Shown: piece by piece, positions 19,706 through 28,322 of the stretch
Layout: each line of letters starts with the position of its first letter
Numbering within the stretch: position 1 is the first letter of the stretch
Source: Nostoc carneum NIES-2107
Lineage (GTDB): Bacteria; Cyanobacteriota; Cyanobacteriia; Cyanobacteriales; Nostocaceae
Reading direction: 5' to 3'
Length of the DNA: 64,000 nucleotides
Assembly (NCBI GenBank): GCA_002368155.1
Contig: AP018180.1
Coordinates: forward strand, 744,001 to 808,000
Notes under the pieces: generated by a model
What the model was told of the DNA's origin: nothing
Seen by the model: only the letters and a program-made list of their open reading frames with translations
The model's database searches: none
Position numbers and translations under genes: made by a program

Positions 19706-21481
19706 TTGGAAACCAAAAAAAGTGTAAATTTCCCAGTTGAAGAGGCAAATAAAAGCGTGGGTCAGTATCAATCTGCTCAGCTAAGGCGCTACAATCCAGA
19801 CGCGATCGCTAGTTATTATCGTTACCGTCCCTGGCTAGCCTGGGGCCGAATACTGACAATTATCTGGTCTTTTGCTGGATTTATTATTAGTTTGAAGTGG
19901 GATGAATGGCAAAATCTAGAAGAGCAGAACAAGAGTAAACGCGCCACTCAATTACGAGAACTGCTCACTCGCCTTGGCCCCACTTTCATTAAAGTTGGTC
20001 AAGCCCTATCGACTAGGCCTGACCTAATACGTAAGGATTTCTTAGAAGAATTAGTCAAGCTGCAAGACCAGTTGCCGCCATTCGATAATGATTTAGCCTA
20101 CCGAATTATCGAAGCGGAACTAAATCGCCCAGTTCAAGAAGCATTTAGTGAACTGTCACCTCAACCTGTAGCAGCGGCTAGCTTGGGTCAAGTTTATCGT
20201 GGACGTTTGGTAAGTGGCGAAGAAGTCGCAGTGAAGGTGCAACGCCCTAACTTACGGCCAATTTTGACCAAGGACTTGTATCTCATGCGCTGGGCAGCCG
20301 CTTGGCTAGCACCTTGGTTACCCCTCAATCTCGGTCACGACCTCACCTTAATTGTGGACGAGTTTGGCACCAAGTTATTTGAGGAAATCGATTACATCAA
20401 TGAAGGTCGCAACGCGGAAAAATTTGCTCATAACTTCCGCGATGACCCCAGCGTCAAAGTTCCCAGCATTTATTGGCGTTATACTAATAGCCGTGTTTTA
20501 ACCCTGGAATGGATTAACGGCTACAAGCTAACCGATACTCAAAGCATTCGCGCCGCAGGTTTAGATCCAGAAGACATCATCAAAATTGGTGTGACCTCCG
20601 GTTTACAACAGCTATTAGAACATGGATTCTTCCATGCAGACCCCCATCCAGGTAATTTGTTTGCTATGCCTGATGGTCGGATGGCTTACATAGATTTCGG
20701 GATGATGGATCAGCTAGAGGAAACCACTAAAGAAACTCTAGTGGATGCCTTAGTGCATTTGGTGAACAAAGACTACTCTGACTTAGCAGCAGATTTCGTA
20801 AAGTTAGGTTTTCTGACACCAAACACAAATATTTGCCCGATTGTCCCAGCATTAGAATCAGTCTTAGGCAACGCTATCGGTAAAAATGTTGGAGATTTTA
20901 ACTTCAAAACCATTACCGATGAATTTTCGGAATTGATGTACGAATATCCTTTCCGAGTACCAGCAAAGTTTGCTTTAATTATTCGTTCTCTAGTTACCCA
21001 AGAAGGTATTGCTCTGAGTCTCAATCCCAATTTCAAAATTGTGGAAGTAGGCTATCCCTATATTGCCCGCCGCTTACTAACAGGCGAATCTCCCGAATTA
21101 CGCCGACGGTTACTGAATGTGCTGTTTAAAGATGGTAAATTCCAGTGGCAGCGCTTAGAAAACCTAATTGCGATCGCACGTACCGACGGCAGTTTTGATG
21201 TGCTACCTACAGCCCAGATGGGATTGCAATTTCTGCTGTCTGAAGAAGGTAAATTTCTGCGTCAGCAATTAGTGCTAGCACTCACCGAAGATGACCGTCT
21301 GCATACAGAAGAAGTTCAACGTCTGTGGAACCTAGTCAAAGATGACCTACAGCCAAATCGCTTATTGAATGTTGCGATCGGCTTTTTAACAGAGTTATCG
21401 AGAGAAGGTGCAGCCGCAATTCTACCAAGAGCAACATCATTTATGACTTTTGGTGGTAATTCGGCACCAAGCCAAAACTAA
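19706..21481 (+). CDS. ABC1/UbiB-family atypical kinase
   Basis: 591 residues. It has the hallmark motifs of the AarF/UbiB/ABC1 family: KVGQ (96-99) in the family-specific N-terminal extension, the Ala-rich nucleotide loop AAASLGQVYRG, VAVKVQRP with the conserved Lys, HADPHPGNLF (310-319) and the metal-binding DFG at 330. These proteins act on membrane quinone or prenyl-lipid metabolism; in cyanobacteria and plastids they are tied to plastoquinone and tocopherol pathways. The TTG at 19706 is the only upstream start in frame before the conserved region, and a GTG 17 codons in is an alternative. The short membrane-proximal hydrophobic stretch at about 47-63 is notable. Confidence 0.92.
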   Translation: METKKSVNFPVEEANKSVGQYQSAQLRRYNPDAIASYYRYRPWLAWGRILTIIWSFAGFIISLKWDEWQNLEEQNKSKRATQLRELLTRLGPTFIKVGQALSTRPDLIRKDFLEELVKLQDQLPPFDNDLAYRIIEAELNRPVQEAFSELSPQPVAAASLGQVYRGRLVSGEEVAVKVQRPNLRPILTKDLYLMRWAAAWLAPWLPLNLGHDLTLIVDEFGTKLFEEIDYINEGRNAEKFAHNFRDDPSVKVPSIYWRYTNSRVLTLEWINGYKLTDTQSIRAAGLDPEDIIKIGVTSGLQQLLEHGFFHADPHPGNLFAMPDGRMAYIDFGMMDQLEETTKETLVDALVHLVNKDYSDLAADFVKLGFLTPNTNICPIVPALESVLGNAIGKNVGDFNFKTITDEFSELMYEYPFRVPAKFALIIRSLVTQEGIALSLNPNFKIVEVGYPYIARRLLTGESPELRRRLLNVLFKDGKFQWQRLENLIAIARTDGSFDVLPTAQMGLQFLLSEEGKFLRQQLVLALTEDDRLHTEEVQRLWNLVKDDLQPNRLLNVAIGFLTELSREGAAAILPRATSFMTFGGNSAPSQN

Positions 21482-21531
21482 CAACTCAAATCACAATTAC
21501 TTTTAAATTTCTCTGCCAATAAGGAGTTTTC

Positions 21532-21906
21532 ATGTACTATTACCCTCTGCATCCACCGTATTTCCTACTAGTTGTTGGTTTATTAATCGCTATAACTTCT
21601 GGAATCGCCTTATCTGGTACTTTAAAAGTAATTGTTCAGAAATGGCCAAGCAAGAGCGCAGAAAATATCAAACCTCATTCCGCCTGGAAGCAAATTATTG
21701 TGCCATTTCTGGGAATAACAGGTGGTGTTTGCCTGTTTCTTTGTTCCGGTTTCGAGATATTTGGCTTTCCCCCAATCCTAGCTTTAGGTGTTGGCTTGCC
21801 AATGAGTTTGTTAACTTGTTTGTTAGTTTGGTGGCAATTGGGAAGTATGCTGGAGTTTGTAGAACGCCGAGGTATGCAATCTCTAGATTTAGATTCTTTA
21901 TCTTAG
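21532..21906 (+). CDS. Small membrane protein of unknown function
   Basis: 124 residues with three hydrophobic helices (about 9-30, 53-73, 77-100) and an acidic tail. The start is well supported by AAGGAG 7 nt before ATG 21532. It lies 50 bp after the ABC1 kinase gene in the same direction and is closed by a strong terminator, so the two probably form one transcription unit. No family is recognised. Confidence 0.75.
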   Translation: MYYYPLHPPYFLLVVGLLIAITSGIALSGTLKVIVQKWPSKSAENIKPHSAWKQIIVPFLGITGGVCLFLCSGFEIFGFPPILALGVGLPMSLLTCLLVWWQLGSMLEFVERRGMQSLDLDSLS

Positions 21907-21935
21907 AGACCGCAAAATTTACTCCTACTATTAAT

Positions 21936-21975
21936 AAAAATAGCTGCTAGACATCAGTATCTAGCAGCTATTTTT
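21936..21975 (+). terminator. Strong terminator with 16-bp perfect stem
   Basis: AAAAATAGCTGCTAGA (21936-21951) pairs perfectly with TCTAGCAGCTATTTTT (21960-21975) around an 8-nt loop. The A/T ends make it potentially functional on both strands. Confidence 0.9.
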
Positions 21976-22203
21976 GTTATAAATAAATTCCCATCATCTA
22001 ATACCATTTTGAAAAAAGGATTTGATAAATACCACTTACTAACTTAAAAAATTACTATTTTGATATTTATTATTGCTGATAAATGAAAATCTAAATTTTA
22101 GAATAATTGCACAATACGTAATATCACTATAGCATGAATGTATTGTTTATGTAAATATAATACTTAGTTAGACGCTCAGACAATAAAAATTCATACTTTT
22201 AGT

Positions 22204-23112
22204 ATGTTAGATAGCAATTTAAAGCCAATGCAGCAAGAGCAACAAGAAGTTTGTTTTTGTAGTTTAGCCTTAGGTGAAAGATACCGCTCTCATGCTCTCC
22301 TATTGGCTCAAGATATTGAGAAAAATTTACCAGGGATATATTTACTTCTTTTAACAGATAAGCCCCAAGAATTTAGTAAATATTCTCATGTTCTAGCCCT
22401 TAAACATCAACAACAGAGTATTGGATGTTACCATGATAAAAGATTTGTAATTGCTAAAGCTCTATCACTATTTAATACTTGTATATTTGTAGATGCAGAT
22501 ATCAGAATATTAGATAGATTTTTATCAGAAATTAAATGGCTACCTGGAATAACTGCTATCAGTTGTACTAGTATTGCTAAACATAATCAAGTTTATATTG
22601 ATTCAGTAAATGATAAATATAAACTAAAGCGAAGTAAAGATATAGAAATTCTGAGAAAGTTAGCGAAAAAGCTAGATTTAGATTTAGAAGATACTAACAT
22701 CCAGTTTGTGATGGAAATGCTATTTGTGATTACGAGGCAAGATGGCAAAGAAATAGAATTTCTCAACCACTGGAACAATATCGCACTTTACTGTGAGCTA
22801 AATGGATTTTATGGTGCGGAAGGCTATGCAATAGGAATGGCTGCGGCTAAGGCGGGGTTACAAGTTCAATGGGATGCGATGCAGGAGATTGTTTACTTTA
22901 AAGATTGGGTGCAAATGCAGAAAATCAAAAAGGGTCAAGCAAATGCAGATGATACTTTAATTTATTTTCAGCAACATGAAGCAATTGAATATCGCCAAAG
23001 TTCTCTCTTACAAAAAATAAAGCGTAGACTTGAGAAATTTATCGGTTATTATTATCGCTATTTCTATTTAAGAATAGTAAGTCTGAATAATTTTAATTTT
23101 TATTACCGCTAG
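22204..23112 (+). CDS. Putative glycosyltransferase (GT-A-like fold)
   Basis: 302 residues with no signal peptide. The central segment NTCIFVDADIRIL contains the DxD-type metal/nucleotide-sugar motif of GT-A enzymes, preceded by a region that could bind the nucleotide (HDKRFVIAKALSLF). Size and layout resemble cyanobacterial nucleotide-diphospho-sugar transferases. The C-terminus is basic and aromatic (KRRLEKFIGYYYRYFYLR), probably for membrane association. It converges on the glycosyltransferase operon, so a shared role in surface glycan synthesis is likely. The acceptor is unknown. Confidence 0.7.
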   Translation: MLDSNLKPMQQEQQEVCFCSLALGERYRSHALLLAQDIEKNLPGIYLLLLTDKPQEFSKYSHVLALKHQQQSIGCYHDKRFVIAKALSLFNTCIFVDADIRILDRFLSEIKWLPGITAISCTSIAKHNQVYIDSVNDKYKLKRSKDIEILRKLAKKLDLDLEDTNIQFVMEMLFVITRQDGKEIEFLNHWNNIALYCELNGFYGAEGYAIGMAAAKAGLQVQWDAMQEIVYFKDWVQMQKIKKGQANADDTLIYFQQHEAIEYRQSSLLQKIKRRLEKFIGYYYRYFYLRIVSLNNFNFYYR

Positions 23113-23142
23113 TTACCATACTAATAATAGTCTAAAATTTTT

Positions 23143-23172
23143 CAGGTGCGTTAGTGTTGGCTAACGCACCTG
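23143..23172. repeat. 12-bp-arm palindrome between convergent genes
   Basis: CAGGTGCGTTAG (23143-23154) and CTAACGCACCTG (23161-23172) form a perfect stem with a 6-nt loop. It shares the GCGTTAG core with the repeat at 12785-12821. It may also end transcription from both sides, although no clean T-run follows. Confidence 0.7.
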
Positions 23173-23210
23173 ATTGAGGGCTCATTTTACAATCTATTAC
23201 AGCCTATCTA

Positions 23211-24242
23211 TCAAGTGAGATTATCTCTAAAATTGCGATAATTGAGCTTAATATTAGCGATTTTTTGCTTGAAGAAATCTGTAGTATTTTGTTGCAACTT
23301 TAAAATCAAGCTGGGACGCTTAAAGCTTTGTGGTCTAGTTTCTGGTGATTTTAAATAACGATAATGTAAAAACACTTCTCGATAGGGAATATTGATATCT
23401 TCACTAGCACAAAGTTTAGTAAAAGCTGATGAACCTATACTCATATAGTGCAAGTATGTCAACCTTCTTCCTTGATCGTATAAAACATGATCGACTACAT
23501 CAAATTTAGAACTCCAGTGATTACCAGTAACTTGATCGGGATGATGATAAGCAAAGTTATAGTAAGAAATACCACTTCTCAATACAATATAATTAAATAA
23601 AGATTGATCGGGGGCGATAAAAGCCATAACATCAGCTTCACCAGATTGTAATTTTTCCTGTAGACTAGCTAATATTTCTGGTGATAAAATATTTTTTTTA
23701 GCAGCAAACCAACCCGCACAGAATATATGAGATTGCAAGTTATCTACAGGAAAAACTTGCTGCATTAAATTTTCTGGGCCATCAAAAATATAATCTAAAT
23801 TAGACTTATATTGAAAATCATTAGTTACCCAATCATAGCCATCTAACTTGTCATATATATAATCTAAAGGCCCCATTAACAGAGTATCTGCATCAAAATA
23901 AATAAATTTTTCAAATGGCCCATCTAAAACACAAAATTTGCGGTGCATTGGTAGCTCATAGAGTTCAGAGAACCCCCACTGTCGCCAAGTTTTTTGTGCT
24001 CTAGGATAATTTTTCCACACCTGAGTTGCAAAGTTATCCCAGTAATTTATAGAAGCATAGTCTTCAAATAAAGTAACATTATCTCTGGTAGCAACTTCTG
24101 CTTTTACCTTATCTAATTTCTCGTTATAGGGAATTATACAAACAGGAATTTTTCTCCCAGCATTAGCTTCTATACTGTTGAGTAAAGCAACTAGTTGGTC
24201 ATAGACTACATCATTAGCGAGCGTGTAAATACCATCAATCAT
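23211..24242 (-). CDS. Glycosyltransferase-like protein, paralogue A
   Basis: Starts MIDGIYTLANDVVYDQLVAL, matching the paralogue two genes upstream (MNGICTLANDYVFDQ). The DxD motif lies in FIYFDADTLLMGPLD, with later conserved segments FCAGWFAAKK and RRLTYLHYM. ATG 24242 is chosen because AGGAG lies 7 nt upstream. The longer TTG start at 24278 would overlap the preceding gene and lacks a ribosome site. It is the last gene of the minus-strand glycan operon. I recall this family being named in databases after Nostoc punctiforme Npun_R2821/R2823, a recollection not verified here. A GT8-like nucleotide-sugar transferase is likely. Confidence 0.8.
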   Translation of the reverse strand: MIDGIYTLANDVVYDQLVALLNSIEANAGRKIPVCIIPYNEKLDKVKAEVATRDNVTLFEDYASINYWDNFATQVWKNYPRAQKTWRQWGFSELYELPMHRKFCVLDGPFEKFIYFDADTLLMGPLDYIYDKLDGYDWVTNDFQYKSNLDYIFDGPENLMQQVFPVDNLQSHIFCAGWFAAKKNILSPEILASLQEKLQSGEADVMAFIAPDQSLFNYIVLRSGISYYNFAYHHPDQVTGNHWSSKFDVVDHVLYDQGRRLTYLHYMSIGSSAFTKLCASEDINIPYREVFLHYRYLKSPETRPQSFKRPSLILKLQQNTTDFFKQKIANIKLNYRNFRDNLT

Positions 24243-24258
24243 CGGCGTACTCCTATTA

Positions 24259-25149
24259 TTAATTGTGGGCTCCAACAAAGGGAAAGAAACGGCGAGTTAA
24301 TTTTGGAATAAAAGCAAATTTCCCCTCATGAAGGTAGCGATAATGTTCCCACAATTCCCAATAAGGGCTACCAGCTTTTATCTTAGTTCCTGCCCAATGC
24401 AGATATTTCAGTCGTTGTCCTCTGTCATAGAGAGCATATCCTTGCTGTTGAAAATTCCGTGAACCAGCCCAACTACCAGGCCCCCCGCCAGGAATTTTCA
24501 CAAGATTACCGCGTCTGGCAATGAGTTTGAGAACCAAGTAATTTAAAATTGGTTGGTCTGTAACTCCTTCAGAAAAATCGAAATATTCCCGATGAGTAGC
24601 ACATTCAGACAAAGTTTCATCCATCTGTTGCTCAGTAATAGCTCCTTTGCGTGAAGCCCAAAAGCCACTGTTAAAAACATCTTCCAATTGCGTATCAGAA
24701 AAAATTTGCTGTTCTATTACTAATGGCGAAAAAATGTTGCGTAACTTGTCATTAGCATGATGATAATCGCAGCAGAAGAAATCAACTTCTACAAGTTTGT
24801 CTAAATTGTCAGCAATTTTTTCAAAAACGACAATATCTGTATCAATATAAATAAATTCATCTAAAGGGCCAAACCATGCTACCAGCTTACGCATTTTGTT
24901 TGGTAAAGCTAGGAAATCTCGATCAAATATTTCACCTATGCGGTTGGTGAATTGCTCAATCAATTCTAAGTTTGGGAACAGTTGGACATTATGTAAAGTG
25001 CTAAGTTTCTCTGCAACGTTGTGATAATTTTCATTAAAAGGTATGAGATAAACTAGAACTTCTGGGTCGTAAAAGCGGATGCTATTGAGTAAAGCGATCG
25101 CATTATCCATTACTCGGTCGTTAGCAACGATATAAATTCCCCTACTCAT
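24259..25149 (-). CDS. Glycosyltransferase-like protein, paralogue B
   Basis: 296 residues. It shares the N-terminal pattern xGIYxxANDxVxDNAIALLNSI with its two neighbours but is more diverged. The metal motif is DTD in FIYIDTDIVVFE, followed by FNSGFWASRKG and RLKYLHWAGTK. AAGGA 6 nt before ATG 25149 supports the start. It sits between paralogues A and C with gaps of 3 and 16 bp, and the three clearly arose by duplication. The sugar and acceptor cannot be told. Confidence 0.8.
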   Translation of the reverse strand: MSRGIYIVANDRVMDNAIALLNSIRFYDPEVLVYLIPFNENYHNVAEKLSTLHNVQLFPNLELIEQFTNRIGEIFDRDFLALPNKMRKLVAWFGPLDEFIYIDTDIVVFEKIADNLDKLVEVDFFCCDYHHANDKLRNIFSPLVIEQQIFSDTQLEDVFNSGFWASRKGAITEQQMDETLSECATHREYFDFSEGVTDQPILNYLVLKLIARRGNLVKIPGGGPGSWAGSRNFQQQGYALYDRGQRLKYLHWAGTKIKAGSPYWELWEHYRYLHEGKFAFIPKLTRRFFPFVGAHN

Positions 25150-25152
25150 AAA

Positions 25153-26130
25153 TTATCCTTGGTTAATTAATTTTAATTTTCTCAAAGCTCTAGTGAATAA
25201 ATTTGGTGGCGGAGCGTCATAAGGTTTAGGGTGATCATGAAATACTGGACGTTTTTCTGGCTCATGTAAGTAGCGATAGTAGAGAAATAAATCTCTATAA
25301 GGAAAATCAATATTCTCACCAGTACATACAGCTTGATGGATGTTAGGAGGTATACCAATATAATGAAGATAAGTTAGTCGATTACCTTTGTCATAAAGGA
25401 TATGCTCTCTTTCTTCAAAATGCTTAGAGCCGACAGAACATCCTGTAACTTCATGAGATGGTAATTTTTGAGCAAAATTATAACTAGAAAGGTGAGATTT
25501 CATCACCATGTAGTTAATTAGAGGCTGTTCGCCAGCGCCTTGATATAAGATGTCCCTTTCACCATTCTGGAGAGATAGTATTAGAGATTCTATCTGCTTC
25601 TCTGAAAAAATATCTTTTTTAGAAGCATAAAATCCAGAACAAAATATCTCTAAATCTATCCGGTCTTTGGCAAAAACTTTTAGTAATTGTGGAGAATCAG
25701 TATTATATACTTTACTAACATCTTTAAATTGAAAGTCATAGACAACAAAGTCATAACTATCTAATTTTTGAAATACTGTTGCTAGTGAATTCATCACTAA
25801 AGTATCAGCATCTAAATAGATAAATTTATCAAAGGGGCCATCAAAGGCGCAAAACCGACGATGAGCACCATAAAGTCGGGATTGACTGCGATTCAATCTT
25901 TCTGGTGCGGCTGACACCATAAATTGATCCCAGTAATTTATAGATTCTTGGTTATTGTAAATAAATACATTAGGTCGCTTAGTAATTTCATCAGCAATTC
26001 GTTGTGTCTGATCATCAAAAGGATAAATACAGACAGGAGTTTGAGAACCCAATATTGCATCAATACTGTTGAGTAAAGCTACCAATTGATCAAAAACATA
26101 ATCATTCGCCAGAGTACAAATACCATTCAT
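25153..26130 (-). CDS. Glycosyltransferase-like protein, paralogue C
   Basis: 325 residues, closest to paralogue A: MNGICTLANDYVFDQLVALL, FIYLDADTLVMNSL, FCSGFYASKKD, NRLTYLHYIG and a shared ending FLYYRYLHEPEKRP (A: FLHYRYLKSPETRP). The DAD motif suggests a metal-dependent GT-A enzyme. Gaps of 3 bp on both sides indicate tight translational linkage in the operon. Confidence 0.8.
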   Translation of the reverse strand: MNGICTLANDYVFDQLVALLNSIDAILGSQTPVCIYPFDDQTQRIADEITKRPNVFIYNNQESINYWDQFMVSAAPERLNRSQSRLYGAHRRFCAFDGPFDKFIYLDADTLVMNSLATVFQKLDSYDFVVYDFQFKDVSKVYNTDSPQLLKVFAKDRIDLEIFCSGFYASKKDIFSEKQIESLILSLQNGERDILYQGAGEQPLINYMVMKSHLSSYNFAQKLPSHEVTGCSVGSKHFEEREHILYDKGNRLTYLHYIGIPPNIHQAVCTGENIDFPYRDLFLYYRYLHEPEKRPVFHDHPKPYDAPPPNLFTRALRKLKLINQG

Positions 26131-26133
26131 ATT

Positions 26134-27096
26134 TTATGAGTGTTGAGCTACAAAATTTGATAACCAATTCAGCAGATTGAGTTTATGTAAAATGATTTGA
26201 CGTGCTTCTGCGATCGCATCTTTAGCTGCATACCATGCATCGGGAGTAGCAGTGACTTCTTGAATGTAAGCAAGACCTTTTTTATCTAAGCTAGGTAATC
26301 TTAAAAAACTACCTGGTGGTAATAATTTATCAGCAGCAGGGCCACCATAATAAATTGGTAAGCACCAAGCCAGTAAACTATCCCAAAGTTTCTCACTCAC
26401 ATACCAATTATTGTCAGCATAATTTTCAATAGCTAAATTGTAAAAATATGGTGCCATGCCATACCATTTATTACTTAGCTCTCCGGCAATATTTGCCCAT
26501 GCAGGTAAATTTCTACCGTACAAATCAAACTTAAATCCATTTGATTGTAGAGAACGTAAAAATTCTAAACGTTGGCGATGATTGGCTGTGCGGCTAATTC
26601 CAGAAGTAATCCAACTACAAGTAGAAACTTTAGGGGGGCATGGCATTTCATCTAATTCCTGAAAGGAATTAGAATGGTACCAAATTGCAGGCATATAATC
26701 GGGAATAGGAGCAAAATCATCGGGGCCAGAAACATAACCACAATAATTTTGAGCTTGCTGATAATTACGATTAGTAATCTCGACAATTTCCTCTAATGGT
26801 GGTTCCCTCAATAAATAGATAATTCTTTCTTTACTCACACCACGAAGTAAAGAATTAATATCTACTGTTGTTGACTCTGGCTGACGTTTACGGAACTTAC
26901 CTAACCAAGATTTTTGGGGAGATGGTTGGATAAAATCAAACTGATACATGAGTAGAAAATCTGGTTTAACTGCTGGCGCACGCAATTGGATATTTCCCCA
27001 TATTCCAAAGGGCTTAGGAGTTTGTTGCCATAGCCAATCGGCTCTATTTTCTAGACCTCGATAGCTGCTAATCATCCCGATAGTTTTAATATTCAT
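26134..27096 (-). CDS. Glycosyltransferase family 10 (fucosyltransferase-like)
   Basis: 320 residues. The C-terminal half has the GT10 donor-binding signature: FYNLAIENYADNNWYVSEKL followed by WDSLLAWCLPIYYGGP, equivalent to the alpha-1,3-fucosyltransferase motif (LAFENS...TEKLWDAL..GCVPVYYG). GT10 enzymes transfer fucose or related sugars from GDP-sugars. There is no membrane anchor or signal. The donor is inferred from the family. It lies 3 bp before paralogue C and 17 bp after the GT4 gene. Confidence 0.88.
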   Translation of the reverse strand: MNIKTIGMISSYRGLENRADWLWQQTPKPFGIWGNIQLRAPAVKPDFLLMYQFDFIQPSPQKSWLGKFRKRQPESTTVDINSLLRGVSKERIIYLLREPPLEEIVEITNRNYQQAQNYCGYVSGPDDFAPIPDYMPAIWYHSNSFQELDEMPCPPKVSTCSWITSGISRTANHRQRLEFLRSLQSNGFKFDLYGRNLPAWANIAGELSNKWYGMAPYFYNLAIENYADNNWYVSEKLWDSLLAWCLPIYYGGPAADKLLPPGSFLRLPSLDKKGLAYIQEVTATPDAWYAAKDAIAEARQIILHKLNLLNWLSNFVAQHS

Positions 27097-27113
27097 AATT
27101 AATTAAAAGTAAC

Positions 27114-28322
27114 TTAAGCAATTAAGGGCGGAAGCAAAGATTTATCGACGTAACTTAAAATTTTGGTGGCTCGATTTTCCCAAGAAAACTGCTGAACGAA
27201 ATTTATACTATCGGCATAACCCTCTAATTTTCTAGGATGAGTTTTTAAAAGATGCTGGAGAGATTCAGCAAATTTTTTCGGATTATCAGGCTCACACCAA
27301 GCAGCAATAGCTGAGGTATTTTTAAATTCCATTAATGAAGGAATTTCTGTAGCGATAATGGGAGTTCCAGAAGCAAAATAATCAAATAATTTTAATGGAG
27401 ATGTGAAAGTTGCAGCTGCTCCTAAACAATGAGGATGAGCTAAAATATCTGCGGCTTGGAGTAAAGATGCTAATTCATGGTGCAAGACATAGCCCAAAAA
27501 TTTAATGTTGTGAACCTGTTTTTCTTGGGCTAATTTTTGATAATGTTCGACTTCATCTGTATTGCCACCTGCACAAACAAATTGTACATTTGGCATTTCA
27601 CTAGCCACCTCAATTAAGACATCAATACCTTTAAATTGCCGTAACCCTCCGGCATAGACTACTAAATGTGAATGTTGTTGTAATAATTTATTGCGCCATT
27701 CTTCTGCCTTTTCTGGCTGTCTCTGCATAAATAAGCGATTAAAGCCATTGTGCAACTTAATCACTTTTTCAGGTGGCATACCATGTTGAATCATGGATTC
27801 GCGAATGGTATCGGCAACGGTAACTGCAATTTGAAACAGTGGATGATTGATAATTTCTGGTTCAAATTGCTTATCTTCGTGATGGTGATGTTCGTAAATT
27901 GCTGGCACACCATTTTTAATAGCAGCTTTGACAAAATTCCAGTTGCGACTATGGACAAGTTTGGTAGTTGGTAGGATATGAAACGGAAAATAATATTTAC
28001 AGGCAATAGTGTTGGAATTAGTAAATTTATAGTGTAATGTGTCAATCGGCCACGGCATAGCTAAAGGAGCAACCTTTAACTTGTCATGCAGGTTGTAATA
28101 TTTAATCAGTTCTATAGGTGTTGGTCGAGGTTGAAAAGGCAGCAGTAAATTAACTGGATTTAAAGTCTTGATTTGTGTTTCTGGATAAACTAAAACAGTT
28201 GAGTAACCGAGATTTGCTGCTCCGTTAGCTGCATTTGTAGACTGCACTAAATGAGCTTCAGGCTTTGGTAGCGTTTCGCCAACAAAAAATATATAGTGCT
28301 TCTTTAAAGCAGTTTTATTCAT
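27114..28322 (-). CDS. Glycosyltransferase family 4
   Basis: 402 residues with a GT-B layout. The N-terminal domain holds EAHLVQSTNAANGAANLGY. The C-terminal GT4 domain shows LVVYAGGLRQFKGIDVLIE, FLGYVLHHELASLLQAADI and the nucleotide-sugar element SPLKLFDYFASGTPIIATE. It starts inside the end of the ABC exporter gene (8-bp overlap), so the two are translationally coupled. Specificity is unknown. Confidence 0.9.
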   Translation of the reverse strand: MNKTALKKHYIFFVGETLPKPEAHLVQSTNAANGAANLGYSTVLVYPETQIKTLNPVNLLLPFQPRPTPIELIKYYNLHDKLKVAPLAMPWPIDTLHYKFTNSNTIACKYYFPFHILPTTKLVHSRNWNFVKAAIKNGVPAIYEHHHHEDKQFEPEIINHPLFQIAVTVADTIRESMIQHGMPPEKVIKLHNGFNRLFMQRQPEKAEEWRNKLLQQHSHLVVYAGGLRQFKGIDVLIEVASEMPNVQFVCAGGNTDEVEHYQKLAQEKQVHNIKFLGYVLHHELASLLQAADILAHPHCLGAAATFTSPLKLFDYFASGTPIIATEIPSLMEFKNTSAIAAWCEPDNPKKFAESLQHLLKTHPRKLEGYADSINFVQQFSWENRATKILSYVDKSLLPPLIA

